Positions 19,261 to 29,059 of a DNA stretch of 64,000 nucleotides are shown here, piece by piece (position 1 is the first letter of the stretch; the number at the start of each line of letters is the position of its first letter). The stretch comes from Kistimonas asteriae. GTDB lineage: Bacteria; Pseudomonadota; Gammaproteobacteria; Pseudomonadales; Endozoicomonadaceae. Location of the stretch: the NCBI RefSeq assembly GCF_018263925.1, contig NZ_JAEVHF010000017.1, positions 58,312-122,311 on the forward strand, given 5' to 3'. The notes under the pieces are model-generated. The model saw only the letters and a program-made list of their open reading frames with translations, was not told the origin of the DNA and searched no databases. The position numbers and the translations under genes were made by a program.

Positions 19261-20949
19261 TTACGCCACAGAACGTTCCGGTTTCCCTGAACGCTGGCGT
19301 TCACGCCATTGGTTATCCATCCCCACCGGCGCCGAAGAGGCCGCCAGTGGCGTCTTGCCCCGGATAATATCCGCCGCCTTCTCCGCCACCATGATGGTCG
19401 GCGCATTCAGGTTGCCGTTCGGAATAGTGGGAAAAATGGAGGAATCGACCACCCGTAACCGGTCGATGCCACGCACACGGGTGTCCGGATCGACCACCGC
19501 CAGCGCATCAATCCCCATACGACAGGAGCAGGACGGATGATAGGCGCTTTCCACGGCACTGCGGACAAAGGCATCAATCTCCTCATCCGTTTGCACCTGG
19601 CTACCTGGCTGGATTTCGTCCGCCCGGAACGGATCCAGGGCAGGCTGGTTGATGATCTCCCGGGTCAGACGCACACAGTCGCGGAACCCTTCCCGATCCA
19701 CCTCGCTCTCAAGGTAGTTGAACTGGATTCGTGGACTGTCGGACGGATTGGCACTTTTTGCCCGAATCCAGCCCCGACTCTTCGGTTTGTTATGACCGAT
19801 ATGCACCTGGAAGCCATGCCCCTCAAACGCACTGCGACCATCGTAGCGCATGGCAGCCGGCAGGAAGTGGTACTGCAGGTCAGGCCATTCGACACCGGCT
19901 TTGGAACGGATAAACCCGCAGGATTCAAAGTGGTTCGTGGCCCCAAGACCTTTCCTGTCCAGCAACCAGCGGGCACCGATCAAGCCCTTGCTAAACCAGT
20001 TCAGTTTGCCGTTCAGGGTGATAGGCTGCTTGCACTTGAACTGGAAATAGAATTCCAGGTGATCCTGCAGGTTTTCCCCGACGCCAGGCAGTTCATGCTG
20101 TACTTCAATCCCAGCCGCGTCCAACACAGCCTTCGGGCCAATACCCGACAGCTGCAGTAGATGCGGTGAGCCGACCGAACCGGCCGAGAGAATGACTTCC
20201 CGCTTGGCACTCACTTCCTGCACCTTGCCCTGCTGTTCGTAACGAATACCTGTCGCAGTCTTGCCTTCCAACAGTACCTTATGCACCAGTGCATGGGTGA
20301 TAACCGTCAGGTTAGGCCTTTGCATGGCTGGCCGGAGATAGGCGTTAGCCGTGGACCAGCGACGTCCATTTTTCACGGTCATGTGCATGGGGCCGAAACC
20401 TTCCTGCTGTTGGCCGTTATAGTCATCGGTGGCAAAGTAACCCGCCTGAACACCAGCATCGACAAAAGCCTGATAGAGCGGGTTCTTCATCCGGTTGCCA
20501 TTGTTGACACCAAGGGGGCCACTGTCGCCCCGGTAGTCATCGCCCCCAAACGCCCAGGTTTCGGCCTTGCGGAAATAAGGCAGACAGCGGGTGTAATTCC
20601 ACCCATCTGCACCTTGAGCCTGCCATTCGTCGAAATCCCGTGCGTGGCCGCGGACATACACCATGCCGTTGATGGACGATGATCCACCCAGCACCTTGCC
20701 CCGTGGGCAGTGCATACGACGGTTATCCAGAAAAGGTTCCGGCTCGGTCTCAAACTGCCAGGCAAACTTCTCCGTATTCATCGGGATGGAGAGCGCCGTG
20801 GGCATCTGAATGAAAATACTGCGGTCACTGCCGCCATTCTCCAACAGAAGTACGCTGACATTGGCGTCTTCCGTCAGGCGGTTGGCCAGTACACAACCGG
20901 CGGATCCGGCGCCCACAATGATGTAATCGTAATGCGATGCTATTGACAT
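19261..20949 (-). CDS. betA: Choline dehydrogenase
   Basis: A 562-residue GMC-family flavoenzyme (E. coli BetA has 556). The FAD motif GAGSAG lies at 13-18 ([19 protein letters not shown]), followed by GMC signature 1 ([19 protein letters not shown]) and signature 2 ([17 protein letters not shown]). The C-terminal active-site region is [11 protein letters not shown] with [19 protein letters not shown]. It oxidises choline to betaine aldehyde at the inner membrane and can also act on the aldehyde. It is the third gene of the betI-betB-betA operon, 20 nt after betB. Confidence 0.96.
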   Translation of the reverse strand: MSIASHYDYIIVGAGSAGCVLANRLTEDANVSVLLLENGGSDRSIFIQMPTALSIPMNTEKFAWQFETEPEPFLDNRRMHCPRGKVLGGSSSINGMVYVRGHARDFDEWQAQGADGWNYTRCLPYFRKAETWAFGGDDYRGDSGPLGVNNGNRMKNPLYQAFVDAGVQAGYFATDDYNGQQQEGFGPMHMTVKNGRRWSTANAYLRPAMQRPNLTVITHALVHKVLLEGKTATGIRYEQQGKVQEVSAKREVILSAGSVGSPHLLQLSGIGPKAVLDAAGIEVQHELPGVGENLQDHLEFYFQFKCKQPITLNGKLNWFSKGLIGARWLLDRKGLGATNHFESCGFIRSKAGVEWPDLQYHFLPAAMRYDGRSAFEGHGFQVHIGHNKPKSRGWIRAKSANPSDSPRIQFNYLESEVDREGFRDCVRLTREIINQPALDPFRADEIQPGSQVQTDEEIDAFVRSAVESAYHPSCSCRMGIDALAVVDPDTRVRGIDRLRVVDSSIFPTIPNGNLNAPTIMVAEKAADIIRGKTPLAASSAPVGMDNQWRERQRSGKPERSVA

Positions 20950-20969
20950 AAACTGCTCTGCCTTATGCG

Positions 20970-22424
20970 TTAAAAGGGGCTTTCCAGAGGTGTCATGCCC
21001 ACATAGACAGACTTCAGCTGGGTGTAGTGTCGCAGGGTCTCCATGCCGTTTTCACGACCAATGCCAGATAGCTTGTAACCGCCGACCGGCATCTCCGCTG
21101 GCGACAACCCGTAACTGTTGATCCAGCAGATACCCGCCTGCAGACGTTGAATCACCCGGTGCGCCCGACGGATATCCCGGGTATAAACCCCGGCGGCCAG
21201 ACCATAGGTGGTGTCGTTAGCCCGGCGAATGACCTCGACTTCATCATCGAAGGTGAGCAATGCCATGACCGGCCCGAAGATTTCATTTCTGACAATCGTC
21301 ATGTCATCACGGCAATCCGTGAAGATAGTGGGTTCGACAAAGTAACCATCCGGTGCGGCTGCGGGTGACAGCGCCTTACCGCCGTGTAATAAGGTGGCTC
21401 CCTCTTCCTGACCTGACTGGATAAAATTCATCACCACCTGGTGATGTTTCGCTGAAATCAGGGCACCGAAATTGGTTTCAGGATCCATGGGATCACCGAC
21501 CACAATATTGTTACGGGTGCGCGTCAGCAGTTTTTCCACAAAGGCGTCGTACACTGCGCGGTGTACAAATACCCGGGTTCCGTTAGTGCAGATTTCCCCC
21601 TGGGTATAAAAATTCCCCAGCATGGCGGCAGACACCGCCTCATCCAAGTCAGCATCCTCAAAGATAATCAGAGGTGATTTGCCACCGAGTTCCATGGTGA
21701 CTTCTTTCAGGGATGACGCCGAGGCTGCCATCACATGCTTGCCGGTATTGACTTCACCGGTGAAGGACACCTTGGCAATATCCGGGTGCCCGGTCAGCCA
21801 GGCGCCGACTACCGCATCTCCCAGCACGACATTGAAGACACCAGCCGGCACTCCGGCTTCAATAAAAATCTCTGCGAGTTTCAACGCGCCATGAGGGGTT
21901 TCTTCGGACGGTTTGAAGATCATGCTGTTGCCGCAGGCCAGCGCCGGCGCCGCTTTCCAGCAGGCGATCTGTAACGGATAGTTCCAGGCGCCAATGCCGG
22001 CACAGATACCTAACGGCTCACGCCGGGTGTAATAGAAGTCCTCACCGAGACTTTGCTGGTTGCCCTCGATGACCGGTGCCAACCCGGCAAAGAATTCAAT
22101 GGAATCGGCGCCGGTCACCACATCAACGACCGATGCCTCCTGCCAGGGCTTGCCAGTATCTTCTACCTCAATAGCCGCCAGCTCATCATTACGTGCCCGC
22201 AGCAGAGCTACCGCTTTTTGCAGAATCCGGCTGCGCTCCATGCCAGTCATCGCAGACCACTGTTCAAACCCCCGTTGCGAACTTGCAATCGCCACCTGCC
22301 GGATCGATTCATCCGCCACCTCGGCCTCGTACGCGACCTTCCCGGTAGCCGGGTTGATCACCTCAAACGTTTCCCCGCTGCTGTTACTGCGATAGTCGCC
22401 ATCGACAAAATTTCTGAGGCGCAT
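20970..22424 (-). CDS. betB: Betaine aldehyde dehydrogenase
   Basis: A 484-residue NAD(P)-dependent aldehyde dehydrogenase. Its ATG shares one base with the betI stop (TGATG), which fixes the start and implies translational coupling. Catalytic residues are present: Asn148 (GAWNYP), Glu245 (TMELGGKSP) and nucleophile Cys279 ([13 protein letters not shown]). The residue after the catalytic Cys is Thr and the C-terminus carries the BADH-type [15 protein letters not shown]. It converts betaine aldehyde to the osmoprotectant glycine betaine. A longer frame to 22472 would overlap betI by 16 codons and is not needed. Confidence 0.96.
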   Translation of the reverse strand: MRLRNFVDGDYRSNSSGETFEVINPATGKVAYEAEVADESIRQVAIASSQRGFEQWSAMTGMERSRILQKAVALLRARNDELAAIEVEDTGKPWQEASVVDVVTGADSIEFFAGLAPVIEGNQQSLGEDFYYTRREPLGICAGIGAWNYPLQIACWKAAPALACGNSMIFKPSEETPHGALKLAEIFIEAGVPAGVFNVVLGDAVVGAWLTGHPDIAKVSFTGEVNTGKHVMAASASSLKEVTMELGGKSPLIIFEDADLDEAVSAAMLGNFYTQGEICTNGTRVFVHRAVYDAFVEKLLTRTRNNIVVGDPMDPETNFGALISAKHHQVVMNFIQSGQEEGATLLHGGKALSPAAAPDGYFVEPTIFTDCRDDMTIVRNEIFGPVMALLTFDDEVEVIRRANDTTYGLAAGVYTRDIRRAHRVIQRLQAGICWINSYGLSPAEMPVGGYKLSGIGRENGMETLRHYTQLKSVYVGMTPLESPF

Positions 22425-23023
22425 CAAACTTCTCCGTACTGCTGAATCTGTTGTTCTATGAAGTGTCTGCACAGCCGTTCTGCCTGGCGGAAATCGGCCT
22501 CAGAAGCGGAGCTGAGCGTACTGCGTAACCAGAAGCCATCAATCATGGCAGCCGTCATACGGGCGGCGTCCATTGCCTGCTGTCGGTTGGGAATCAGTTG
22601 CCGGTAGGAATACAGCAGGTTGCTGAGCAGACGCCGGCTATTCACAGCCTGCAGGCGTGCCAAGCCTGGTTCATGCACGGCACGCGCCCAGAAGCAGAGC
22701 CAGGTGCGTATGGCAGGTGATGACTGCTGAAAACCGCTGAAATTGACGGCAACGATATGGTTCAGACGCTGGTGCGGGGTAACAGTCTTCTTACTGACAG
22801 CGGCTAACAGACCCTGTCGGAGCTGTTCCAGCAGGTGCCGGACGGCGGCTTCAATGACGCCCTGCTTCCCCCCGAAGTAATGACTGATAATGCCTGACGA
22901 CAGGCCAGCCAACTGGCTGATCCTGATAATGGTAGCGCCCTGGAAACCATGGGACTCAATGCACTGCAAGGTGGCATCAATGAGCTGTCGACGGCGGATG
23001 GGTTCAATCCCGACTTTTGGCAT
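22424..23023 (-). CDS. betI: TetR family repressor of the choline operon
   Basis: A 199-residue BetI-type repressor. The start matches the family ([20 protein letters not shown]). The TetR helix-turn-helix covers roughly residues 28-50 ([20 protein letters not shown]), and the ligand domain includes [18 protein letters not shown], typical of BetI. It represses the bet genes and releases DNA when choline is present. First gene of the operon; a candidate operator lies 9 nt upstream of its ATG. Confidence 0.95.
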   Translation of the reverse strand: MPKVGIEPIRRRQLIDATLQCIESHGFQGATIIRISQLAGLSSGIISHYFGGKQGVIEAAVRHLLEQLRQGLLAAVSKKTVTPHQRLNHIVAVNFSGFQQSSPAIRTWLCFWARAVHEPGLARLQAVNSRRLLSNLLYSYRQLIPNRQQAMDAARMTAAMIDGFWLRSTLSSASEADFRQAERLCRHFIEQQIQQYGEV

Positions 23024-23031
23024 GCTGTTTT

Positions 23032-23045
23032 TATTGAATGATCAA
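23032..23045. promoter_or_regulatory. Candidate BetI operator
   Basis: ATTGAATGATCAAT is an inverted repeat with ATTGA/TCAAT arms and a 4-nt centre, beginning 9 nt before the betI start codon. It resembles the ATTGA-centred palindromes described for BetI. A weaker GATT/AATC pair lies near 23063-23081. Confidence 0.55.
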
Positions 23046-23226
23046 TTAATTACAAGTCTAATGATTTGACGTCGATGAATCAACACACAAACAAATACCT
23101 GCAACATGCTTAATCTCGACTAAGTTAAGCAGCATCAAGCGATTTTGGCATACAGATATTTTAGAACTCTAATTAAAAGCCACTACCTACGCGTGGTTAT
23201 GCCACCGCATCAACATCCGTATTCGA

Positions 23227-23988
23227 ATGCTTGGACAGGTACCGAATTTGAAACATACAGTAATCACTACAGCCCTCTTATTGAGTATCAGCCTGATGGT
23301 TCATGGTGATTTTTCCCTGCAGGAAACAGCGTCCCGGCAACTGGTGGTCGTCACGGCCACAGACTGGAACGCCACAACGGGCCGTCTTTATACCTTCGAA
23401 AAAATGGGCAGCCAGTGGGTGCCTGCTGGCGTGAGGGGCAAGGTCAACCTGGGAATTAATGGTCTTGCGTGGGGACTTGGATTGCACCCGGATCAGACCG
23501 GGCTCTACAAACAGGAAGGCGATAACAAGGCGCCCGCCGGTGTGTTCGAACTGGGGACAGCGTTTGGCAAATATGATGACGTGAACACAGGGCTGGATTA
23601 TCAGCCACAGGACGAAGGCCATTACTGTATCGATAACGAAGCCAGCCCTTTCTATAACCAGATTGTTCATGTGAACGACGTGGGGGAAGACGCCGCTAAG
23701 GAGTCAACAGAACCTATGCGTCGAGATATTCATGCGGGTGATCATCTCTATGACAAAGGCATCATTATCAGGCATAACCCAGAAAGTATCGCTGGAAAAG
23801 GGTGTTGTGTTTTTATCCACCTGTGGCGAAGTGCCGACAAACCCAGTGCCGGCTGCACGACGATGGAGGAATCTCAGCTGGATTCGCTACTCGCATGGCT
23901 GGATAAAGACAGCAAGCCGCTATTTGTGGTTTTGCCGGAAAAGGAATATCAGGAAAATCAACCTTTATGGACGTTGCCGGTGCTGTAA
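23227..23988 (+). CDS. L,D-transpeptidase (YkuD-like) catalytic domain protein
   Basis: A 253-residue exported protein. A hydrophobic signal segment lies at about 11-27; cleavage may follow HG. An alternative TTG start at 23248 would give a more typical basic-hydrophobic leader. The YkuD/ErfK signature is visible as His198 and Ser208-Ala-Gly-Cys210 in the C-terminal third (FIHLWRS then PSAGC), with Cys210 the nucleophile. The upstream APAGVFELG segment is also typical. These enzymes make or exchange 3-3 peptidoglycan cross-links or attach lipoproteins in the periplasm. This subgroup (YafK/YbiS-unlike, with a wider H-to-C gap) is annotated mostly as conserved hypothetical. Monocistronic. Confidence 0.8.
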   Translation: MLGQVPNLKHTVITTALLLSISLMVHGDFSLQETASRQLVVVTATDWNATTGRLYTFEKMGSQWVPAGVRGKVNLGINGLAWGLGLHPDQTGLYKQEGDNKAPAGVFELGTAFGKYDDVNTGLDYQPQDEGHYCIDNEASPFYNQIVHVNDVGEDAAKESTEPMRRDIHAGDHLYDKGIIIRHNPESIAGKGCCVFIHLWRSADKPSAGCTTMEESQLDSLLAWLDKDSKPLFVVLPEKEYQENQPLWTLPVL

Positions 23989-24111
23989 CGCGGCCCGGTC
24001 AGCGACTCTGTAGAGTAAGGTCGATGGGACCGGGCGTTACACTCGTAAAGGCTGAAGCCATGATGGAATGGTATGATTGATGGCGACTAATCTCGGCTAG
24101 CGATTCCCACA

Positions 24112-24306
24112 CTATTCCAGATCGTCAAACTTTTTGGCGAAAGCCTCCCCCAAAAGCGTTCTCACTTTTTCCCGACACTCTTCAACGCATTCAGATTCAT
24201 CCATATAGTCGACCTTGGCCGCATTCGACGGCCCAAACAACTCCAGCATGATCTGTTTGCACTGTTCTTTTCGGGTTGGGCCGGCGCTTTCGTCAGAACC
24301 GTTCAT
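24112..24306 (-). CDS. Small acidic cysteine-containing hypothetical protein
   Basis: 64 residues from the ATG at 24306, which lies 4 nt after the stop of the upstream small membrane-protein gene, so the two are probably translationally coupled. The protein is acidic and helical with Cys residues in EQCKQ and ECVEEC and no membrane segment. A longer frame to 24366 would overlap the upstream gene by 56 nt. Not recognised; the pairing with a membrane partner is its only functional hint. Confidence 0.5.
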   Translation of the reverse strand: MNGSDESAGPTRKEQCKQIMLELFGPSNAAKVDYMDESECVEECREKVRTLLGEAFAKKFDDLE

Positions 24307-24310
24307 ACCA

Positions 24311-24598
24311 TCAATCGAGACTCTTGATAGCAATCCATCCACCCCAGACAAAACTGATAGAACCAACGGTCAATAGTGTTCCCATTACCGGGAACAGCAA
24401 TTCTTCGTTGATGAGTTCCATCACAGCTAACAGCTCAAAGCCCGCATGGCAAAATACGGACATAAAAATGCCGGCGGTGATGAATTTCAGGGTCTTCCCG
24501 ATCACCCCCCCAAACTGGCTGGCCACCTTCAGCAAAACCACCATGGCTATCGATGAAAACAGCATCGCTGCAGTATTCGCAATGTATTCAAAATCCAT
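24311..24598 (-). CDS. Small three-helix membrane protein, hypothetical
   Basis: 95 residues starting at an ATG with a strong GGGGGG run 7-13 nt upstream. Three hydrophobic segments span about 8-28, 34-54 and 68-90. No family recognised. It forms a two-gene unit with the small acidic gene that follows almost at once on the same strand. Confidence 0.6.
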   Translation of the reverse strand: MDFEYIANTAAMLFSSIAMVVLLKVASQFGGVIGKTLKFITAGIFMSVFCHAGFELLAVMELINEELLFPVMGTLLTVGSISFVWGGWIAIKSLD

Positions 24599-24815
24599 GA
24601 TTCATCCCCCCCGCTTAAACGATATGCCAGTATCGTCGGCCTGCCAGGTAGCATCTTTAATGAAAGGGTTTTCTATGGCAGCTCCTTCCTTTCGATCACG
24701 GCTTATGTGCGTTTTCAAAAAACAGGGCTAACACAGGATCAACAAATCAGGCAGAATCATTAACGATTCATGTCAAGTTATTCATCTGCTTACAGCCTAT
24801 AACGGAGAATAATAA

Positions 24816-25187
24816 ATGCTGGAACTCATCAGTATTCCGATTGAAAACGCTGTTGCTATCCGCAGTGCAGGCAGTATCTCCGAGGCGGAAATGGCAGAGG
24901 TACTGGCAGCTGCACGAGAGAAAACAACTGAATACGGCAATATCGTCATTTATGAAGAGATTGAGCGCCTTGGCAGCATCGCCCCTGGCGCCATTCTGGA
25001 AAAAATCAAATACCTGTTTGAGGTGGGGATTTCAAACATTCACAAAGTCGCCGTCCTGACCGACAAACCCTGGATTGGTAAAGTGGTCGAACTGGAAGAC
25101 AAACTGTTCAGCCAGATTGAACTCCGCTGTTTCGCTCTGGATGACAAGGCAGCCGCTCTTGCCTTTCTCATGGCGAATAATAAGTGA
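24816..25187 (+). CDS. SpoIIAA-like (STAS fold) protein
   Basis: 123 residues beginning MLELISIPIENAVAIRSAGSISEAEMAEV, with the family end DDKAAALAFL. This matches the SpoIIAA-like domain (PF11964 type), an alpha/beta STAS fold that may bind small hydrophobic or lipid ligands. The phosphorylatable Ser of true anti-anti-sigma factors is not evident. An ATAACGGAG ribosome site lies 8-10 nt before the ATG. It is followed 49 nt later by a methyltransferase-like membrane protein. Confidence 0.8.
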   Translation: MLELISIPIENAVAIRSAGSISEAEMAEVLAAAREKTTEYGNIVIYEEIERLGSIAPGAILEKIKYLFEVGISNIHKVAVLTDKPWIGKVVELEDKLFSQIELRCFALDDKAAALAFLMANNK

Positions 25188-25236
25188 GCTGATCAGCCTT
25201 TCCATTCCTTCACAGACACGCAGTACAGGCATACTT

Positions 25237-25743
25237 ATGGATTCCCTGGAATTAAAAATCCCACCTGTCATATTGGTCATTCTCTTCGCTTTTTTGATGC
25301 TGGTCGTTGATTTCCTGATACCCGGCATAGCGCTGCATCCAGCCTTTCAATACACACTGGCCACATTGCTGCTATTGGCGGGGGCGGCGATTGCGATTGC
25401 CGGAGTCAGGCATTTCAGGAAAGCCCGTACAACGGTAAATCCCATGTCACCCGAAAGTAGTGCCAACCTCGTCACTGAAGGGGTCTACCGTGTCACGCGT
25501 AATCCCATGTACGTCGGTTTCCTGCTGGTGCTGCTTGGATGGGCCACGGTGTTATCCAACCCCGCCTCAGCACTTCTGTCGGTCGGCTTTGTGTTGTACA
25601 TGAATCGATTTCAAATCATTCCTGAAGAACGGGCGCTGCAAACACTGTTTGGTGAGGTGTATGCCAATTACAAGCAACAGGCACCTCGCTGGGTGAGTTG
25701 GATCGTTTTCAAACCTGCCGCAGGAACCACAGAGCCCCATTAA
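25237..25743 (+). CDS. Isoprenylcysteine methyltransferase-like (ICMT/PEMT) membrane protein
   Basis: 168 residues from the ATG at 25237; the longer frame from 25075 overlaps the preceding gene. Four to five hydrophobic segments. The hallmark is in the second half: TEGVYRVTRNPMYVGFLL, then EERALQTLFGEVYANYKQ, with the conserved RNPxY and E-x-x-L-x-x-x-F-G-x-x-Y pattern of ICMT/PEMT-fold SAM-dependent methyltransferases. Bacterial members methylate unknown small or lipid substrates in the inner membrane. Confidence 0.85.
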   Translation: MDSLELKIPPVILVILFAFLMLVVDFLIPGIALHPAFQYTLATLLLLAGAAIAIAGVRHFRKARTTVNPMSPESSANLVTEGVYRVTRNPMYVGFLLVLLGWATVLSNPASALLSVGFVLYMNRFQIIPEERALQTLFGEVYANYKQQAPRWVSWIVFKPAAGTTEPH

Positions 25744-25767
25744 ACGTTTTCGTACACTGAAACCGAG

Positions 25768-26241
25768 ATGACAACAATGTCCATCACCATCGTACAAGCA
25801 ACTGTCGCTGATGCGCCGAAAGTCGCACTATTATTCAATGCTTACCGGGTTTTCTATGAACAGGAAAGCGATCTAGCACTGGCTGAAGCCTTTCTCAGCG
25901 CTCGACTGACACACGAACAGTCCATCATATTCTTCGCCCAGAACGACAGCGGTGAAGTATTGGGTTTCACACAGCTTTACCCAACATTCTCCTCCATCTC
26001 TGCCCAAAACAGCTGGATACTGAATGATCTATTTGTAACCCAGGCAGCCCGTGGGCAAGGTATAGGCCGTCAGTTACTGGACAAAGCCAGAGGCTTCGCA
26101 GAAGCAACGTTCTCTGAAGGCATCACACTGGAGACCGCCGTTGACAACCATACGGCGCAATCCCTGTATGAATCGTCGGGCTACCAGCGGGAAACCGCCT
26201 TTTATACCTATCACTTGTCTCTGGAAGATGTGACGGTATAA
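25768..26241 (+). CDS. GNAT family N-acetyltransferase
   Basis: 157 residues. The acetyl-CoA binding motif A is clear: LNDLFVTQAARGQGIGRQLLDKARGFA, carrying Arg-Gly-Gln-Gly-Ile-Gly, followed by motif B LETAVDNHTAQSLYESSGYQRE. The ATG at 25777 (three codons in) has GAG 9 nt upstream and is an equally good start. Substrate unknown. It is followed by an unrelated second GNAT gene. Confidence 0.85.
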   Translation: MTTMSITIVQATVADAPKVALLFNAYRVFYEQESDLALAEAFLSARLTHEQSIIFFAQNDSGEVLGFTQLYPTFSSISAQNSWILNDLFVTQAARGQGIGRQLLDKARGFAEATFSEGITLETAVDNHTAQSLYESSGYQRETAFYTYHLSLEDVTV

Positions 26242-26330
26242 CAATGACTATCTGTTGTGGGCACGGCTGACATAAGCCCTGAAAGCAATAGTCAAGACGT
26301 ACGATATTAGCCAGTTGTAAGGTAGCCCCC

Positions 26331-26894
26331 ATGCCTCATAGCATTGAACTCGACACCAGCCGTCTGCATTTACGACAATGGCAGCCGGAGGATTTCGCCC
26401 CCTTTGCCAATATGAATGCCGACCCAACAGTTATGGCTCACTTCCCTGCCACACTGGATCGAGCAGCCAGCGATGCAATGGCTTCACGCTGCCAGTCACT
26501 CATTGCAGAACGGGGGTGGGGTCTGTGGGCACTGGAAGAAAAATCCAGCGGCAATTTCATCGGCTTTACCGGATTGCATATCCCACAAGCTGACCTGCCC
26601 TTTTCACCCTGTATTGAAATTGGCTGGCGATTGGCCTCAACATACTGGGGAAACGGCTATGCCACAGAGGCTGCCCAAAAAGCCCTGCAGACGGGCTTTG
26701 ATACACTGGGATTCAGTGAGATTGTGTCGTTTACCGCATTGGGCAATCAGAAATCCCGTGCGGTTATGGAAAGGCTTGATATGCAGCAGGATCCACACTC
26801 GTTCGAACACCCCGCCATTCCTGAGTGCAATCCGCTTCGTAAGCACTGCCTGTACCGCCTGACCAAAGCACAGTGGCAAGAGCAGCAACATTAA
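26331..26894 (+). CDS. GNAT family N-acetyltransferase (RimJ/RimL-like)
   Basis: 187 residues with the ribosomal-protein acetyltransferase layout: LDTSRLHLRQWQPEDFAPFA at the N-terminus, EIGWRLASTYWGNGYATEAA (motif A) and FTALGNQKSRAVMERLDM (motif B). AAGG lies 8 nt before the ATG. Members acetylate N-terminal amines or small molecules. Confidence 0.87.
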   Translation: MPHSIELDTSRLHLRQWQPEDFAPFANMNADPTVMAHFPATLDRAASDAMASRCQSLIAERGWGLWALEEKSSGNFIGFTGLHIPQADLPFSPCIEIGWRLASTYWGNGYATEAAQKALQTGFDTLGFSEIVSFTALGNQKSRAVMERLDMQQDPHSFEHPAIPECNPLRKHCLYRLTKAQWQEQQH

Positions 26895-27000
26895 AAGAGC
26901 AGTGATCACTCTATTAGCGGCGCATTAACACGCATATTGCCTAAAATCCCGGCCTGTGGCTCAATGGCGCCGTTCAATGGCAGCTCTTTTTTGAGGATGT

Positions 27001-27915
27001 ATGAGCGTAGCCGCACGTGCTGAACAGCGCGCCCTGAAACTCTCCCTGGCCGGCACCATTTTCATGGCCGTAATGGGTATCGGTTTTGGCCTTTACCTGA
27101 ATATCCAGGCCATTTTGCTGGATGGTTTTTTCTCGTTGCTGAGCATGGGCATGACCGGCCTCAGCGTCTTTACGGCTTACCTGATCCAGCGCCCTGAAGA
27201 TCGCCGCTTCCAGTTCGGCTATGCCCACCTGGAACCGCTCATGAACAGCATTAACGGCATCGTCATATTGGCCGTCTGTGCTTACTCCTTTACCAATGGC
27301 ATTGCCGGGCTGCTCGCCGGTGGAAACAATGTGTCATTTAATCTGGCGCTATTCTATGCCATTCCCGTCACCGTTCTCTGCCTGGTCATGTATTTTTATG
27401 AAAGCCTGATGGCCAAGCAACTGGACTCAGAACTGGTCCATGTGGATTCCAAGGAATGGCTGGTCGATGCCATCCTAACGATCACCCTGACACTCGGTTT
27501 CCTGCTGGGTTACTACCTCGAAAAAACGCCCTATGCGCATCTCGCCCCTTACCTTGACCCTGCCATGGTGACCCTGCTGTCCGCCTTTGCCGTCGTTATT
27601 CCTTACCGGGTACTCCGACGCAATCTGGGGGAAGTGCTGCTGGTCGCACCGCCAGAAATGGCAGGCAAGATCCGAAAAGTGGCATACAGCGAGATGAAGC
27701 CTTACCGGGTACAGCAGATCTCCACCCATGTCGCAAAAATGGGTCGCCGGTATGATATCGAGATCAATATCCTGCTGGATGAACAATCGCCCTTGTATGA
27801 CGCCACCCTGGAAAGGCTGGATGAAGTACGACACCAGATCAGCAATCGGCTGAAGCTGGATCCGGCAGACCATTGGATCTCCATCAGTTTCACCCAGGAT
27901 CCTGACTGGTTATGA
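27001..27915 (+). CDS. Cation diffusion facilitator family transporter with altered metal site
   Basis: 304 residues, six predicted helices and a cytosolic C-terminal domain (about 205-304), the CDF layout. FQFGYAHLEPLMNSINGIVIL (70-90) is the family helix 3 signature. The transport site, D-x3-D on helix 2 and H/D-x3-D on helix 5 in zinc carriers, reads Asp41/Ser45 and Glu152/Asp156 here. One Asp is therefore replaced by Ser and the usual His/Asp by Glu, which points to a non-zinc cation or altered coupling. GAGG lies upstream of the ATG. No regulatory neighbour. Confidence 0.85.
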   Translation: MSVAARAEQRALKLSLAGTIFMAVMGIGFGLYLNIQAILLDGFFSLLSMGMTGLSVFTAYLIQRPEDRRFQFGYAHLEPLMNSINGIVILAVCAYSFTNGIAGLLAGGNNVSFNLALFYAIPVTVLCLVMYFYESLMAKQLDSELVHVDSKEWLVDAILTITLTLGFLLGYYLEKTPYAHLAPYLDPAMVTLLSAFAVVIPYRVLRRNLGEVLLVAPPEMAGKIRKVAYSEMKPYRVQQISTHVAKMGRRYDIEINILLDEQSPLYDATLERLDEVRHQISNRLKLDPADHWISISFTQDPDWL

Positions 27916-28002
27916 CCTGACACTGTCACGCAAACAGCCTGTCGAGAAAATCTTACTCTGTTTAGACTAAGAATCTTTAGAGAACAAGACAAGGCAAGCG
28001 CT

Positions 28003-28323
28003 ATGAACCTCCTTAGAAACCTACTGGCCACACTAACCATAACCTTAGCGAGTGCCGCACAAGCCAGTGAGCTCTGGATTGATGTCAGGCGAGCAGATGA
28101 ATTCCAGGCTGAGTCGATCCCCGGGCATCTCAATATTCCGCATACTGAAATACATACCGGTATCTGGGAGATCGTCAAAGATAAGAACACGGTCATTAAC
28201 GTTTACTGCCAGCTAGGCGTGCGATCTGAAATGGCCAAAAAACGCCTGGAGCAAATGGGGTTCACCCATGTAGTCAACCGTGGCGGCATAGAAGACGTCA
28301 AAACCCTGCAGGATTCCAATTAA
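28003..28323 (+). CDS. Periplasmic rhodanese-like sulfurtransferase (PspE-like)
   Basis: 106 residues: signal peptide (1-22, ending AQAS) followed by a single rhodanese domain. The motifs LWIDVRRADEFQAESIPGHLNIPH and the active loop with Cys in YCQLGVRSEMA are complete. PspE-like proteins transfer sulfane sulfur from thiosulfate in the periplasm. Confidence 0.9.
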   Translation: MNLLRNLLATLTITLASAAQASELWIDVRRADEFQAESIPGHLNIPHTEIHTGIWEIVKDKNTVINVYCQLGVRSEMAKKRLEQMGFTHVVNRGGIEDVKTLQDSN

Positions 28324-28428
28324 TATCACCAGCGGTTATGCTGCCTGCACCATGATACGCCGTCCGCTTCAGCGAATAACGATGAGAGGAATACGCGGAC
28401 AATAACAATAATCATGGCAGGGGGAATA

Positions 28429-29049
28429 ATGATCCAGGTCTTTGGTGATAGCCTATCTGGTAACTGCTATAAAATTCAGCTACTGCTGAATCATCTCGCA
28501 ATTGATCACAACTGGCGCCCTGTGGACATCCTTAATGGGGATACCCACACAGCACGGTTTCTTGAGCTTAATGCCAACGGAAAAATTCCGGTTGTGGTAC
28601 TGGAAGATGGCCGCCTACTGGCTGAATCGAATGCAATCCTGAACTACTTTGCCGAAGGCACTGATTATCTGCCCAATGACCGTTACCAGCGCGCCAAAGT
28701 ACTGGAGTGGCAGTTCTTTGAACAATACAGTCATGAGCCCTATATCGCCGTTGCCCGGTTTATTGCGCGGTACCAGGGCATGCCGGAATCACGGCAGGAA
28801 GAGTTCCAGTCAAAGCAGGTCGGCGGCTACAAGGCCCTGGAAGTCATGGAACAACAACTGGGTGTATCGCCTTACCTGGCGGGCACCACACTCTCGATTG
28901 CTGATATTTCTCTCTTTGCCTACACCCATGTGGCCCATGAAGGTGGTTTCAACCTTCAGCGGTTTCCTGCCATACGACGCTGGATTGAAGCTGTCGAATC
29001 CCACCCAAAGCATATGCCCATGCAGATTACCGAACACACCACATCATGA
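28429..29049 (+). CDS. Glutathione S-transferase family protein
   Basis: 206 residues from the ATG at 28429, which has GCAGGGGGA just upstream; a frame from 28414 adds five residues. The thioredoxin-like N-terminal domain has GNCYKIQLLL, GKIPVVVLEDGRLLAESNAILNYFAEGT (cis-Pro and Glu-Ser motif); the helical C-terminal domain carries LSIADISLFAYTHVA. A Ser near residue 9 (SLSGN) is the probable glutathione-activating residue. Neighbouring small gene follows after 10 nt. Confidence 0.9.
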   Translation: MIQVFGDSLSGNCYKIQLLLNHLAIDHNWRPVDILNGDTHTARFLELNANGKIPVVVLEDGRLLAESNAILNYFAEGTDYLPNDRYQRAKVLEWQFFEQYSHEPYIAVARFIARYQGMPESRQEEFQSKQVGGYKALEVMEQQLGVSPYLAGTTLSIADISLFAYTHVAHEGGFNLQRFPAIRRWIEAVESHPKHMPMQITEHTTS

Positions 29050-29059
29050 GGGCCCATGA

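Noticed and set aside
23001..23020. GGTTCAATCC resembling a tRNA T-arm
   Set aside because: It lies inside betI and no cloverleaf can be built around it. No tRNA, rRNA or CRISPR array was seen in the window.
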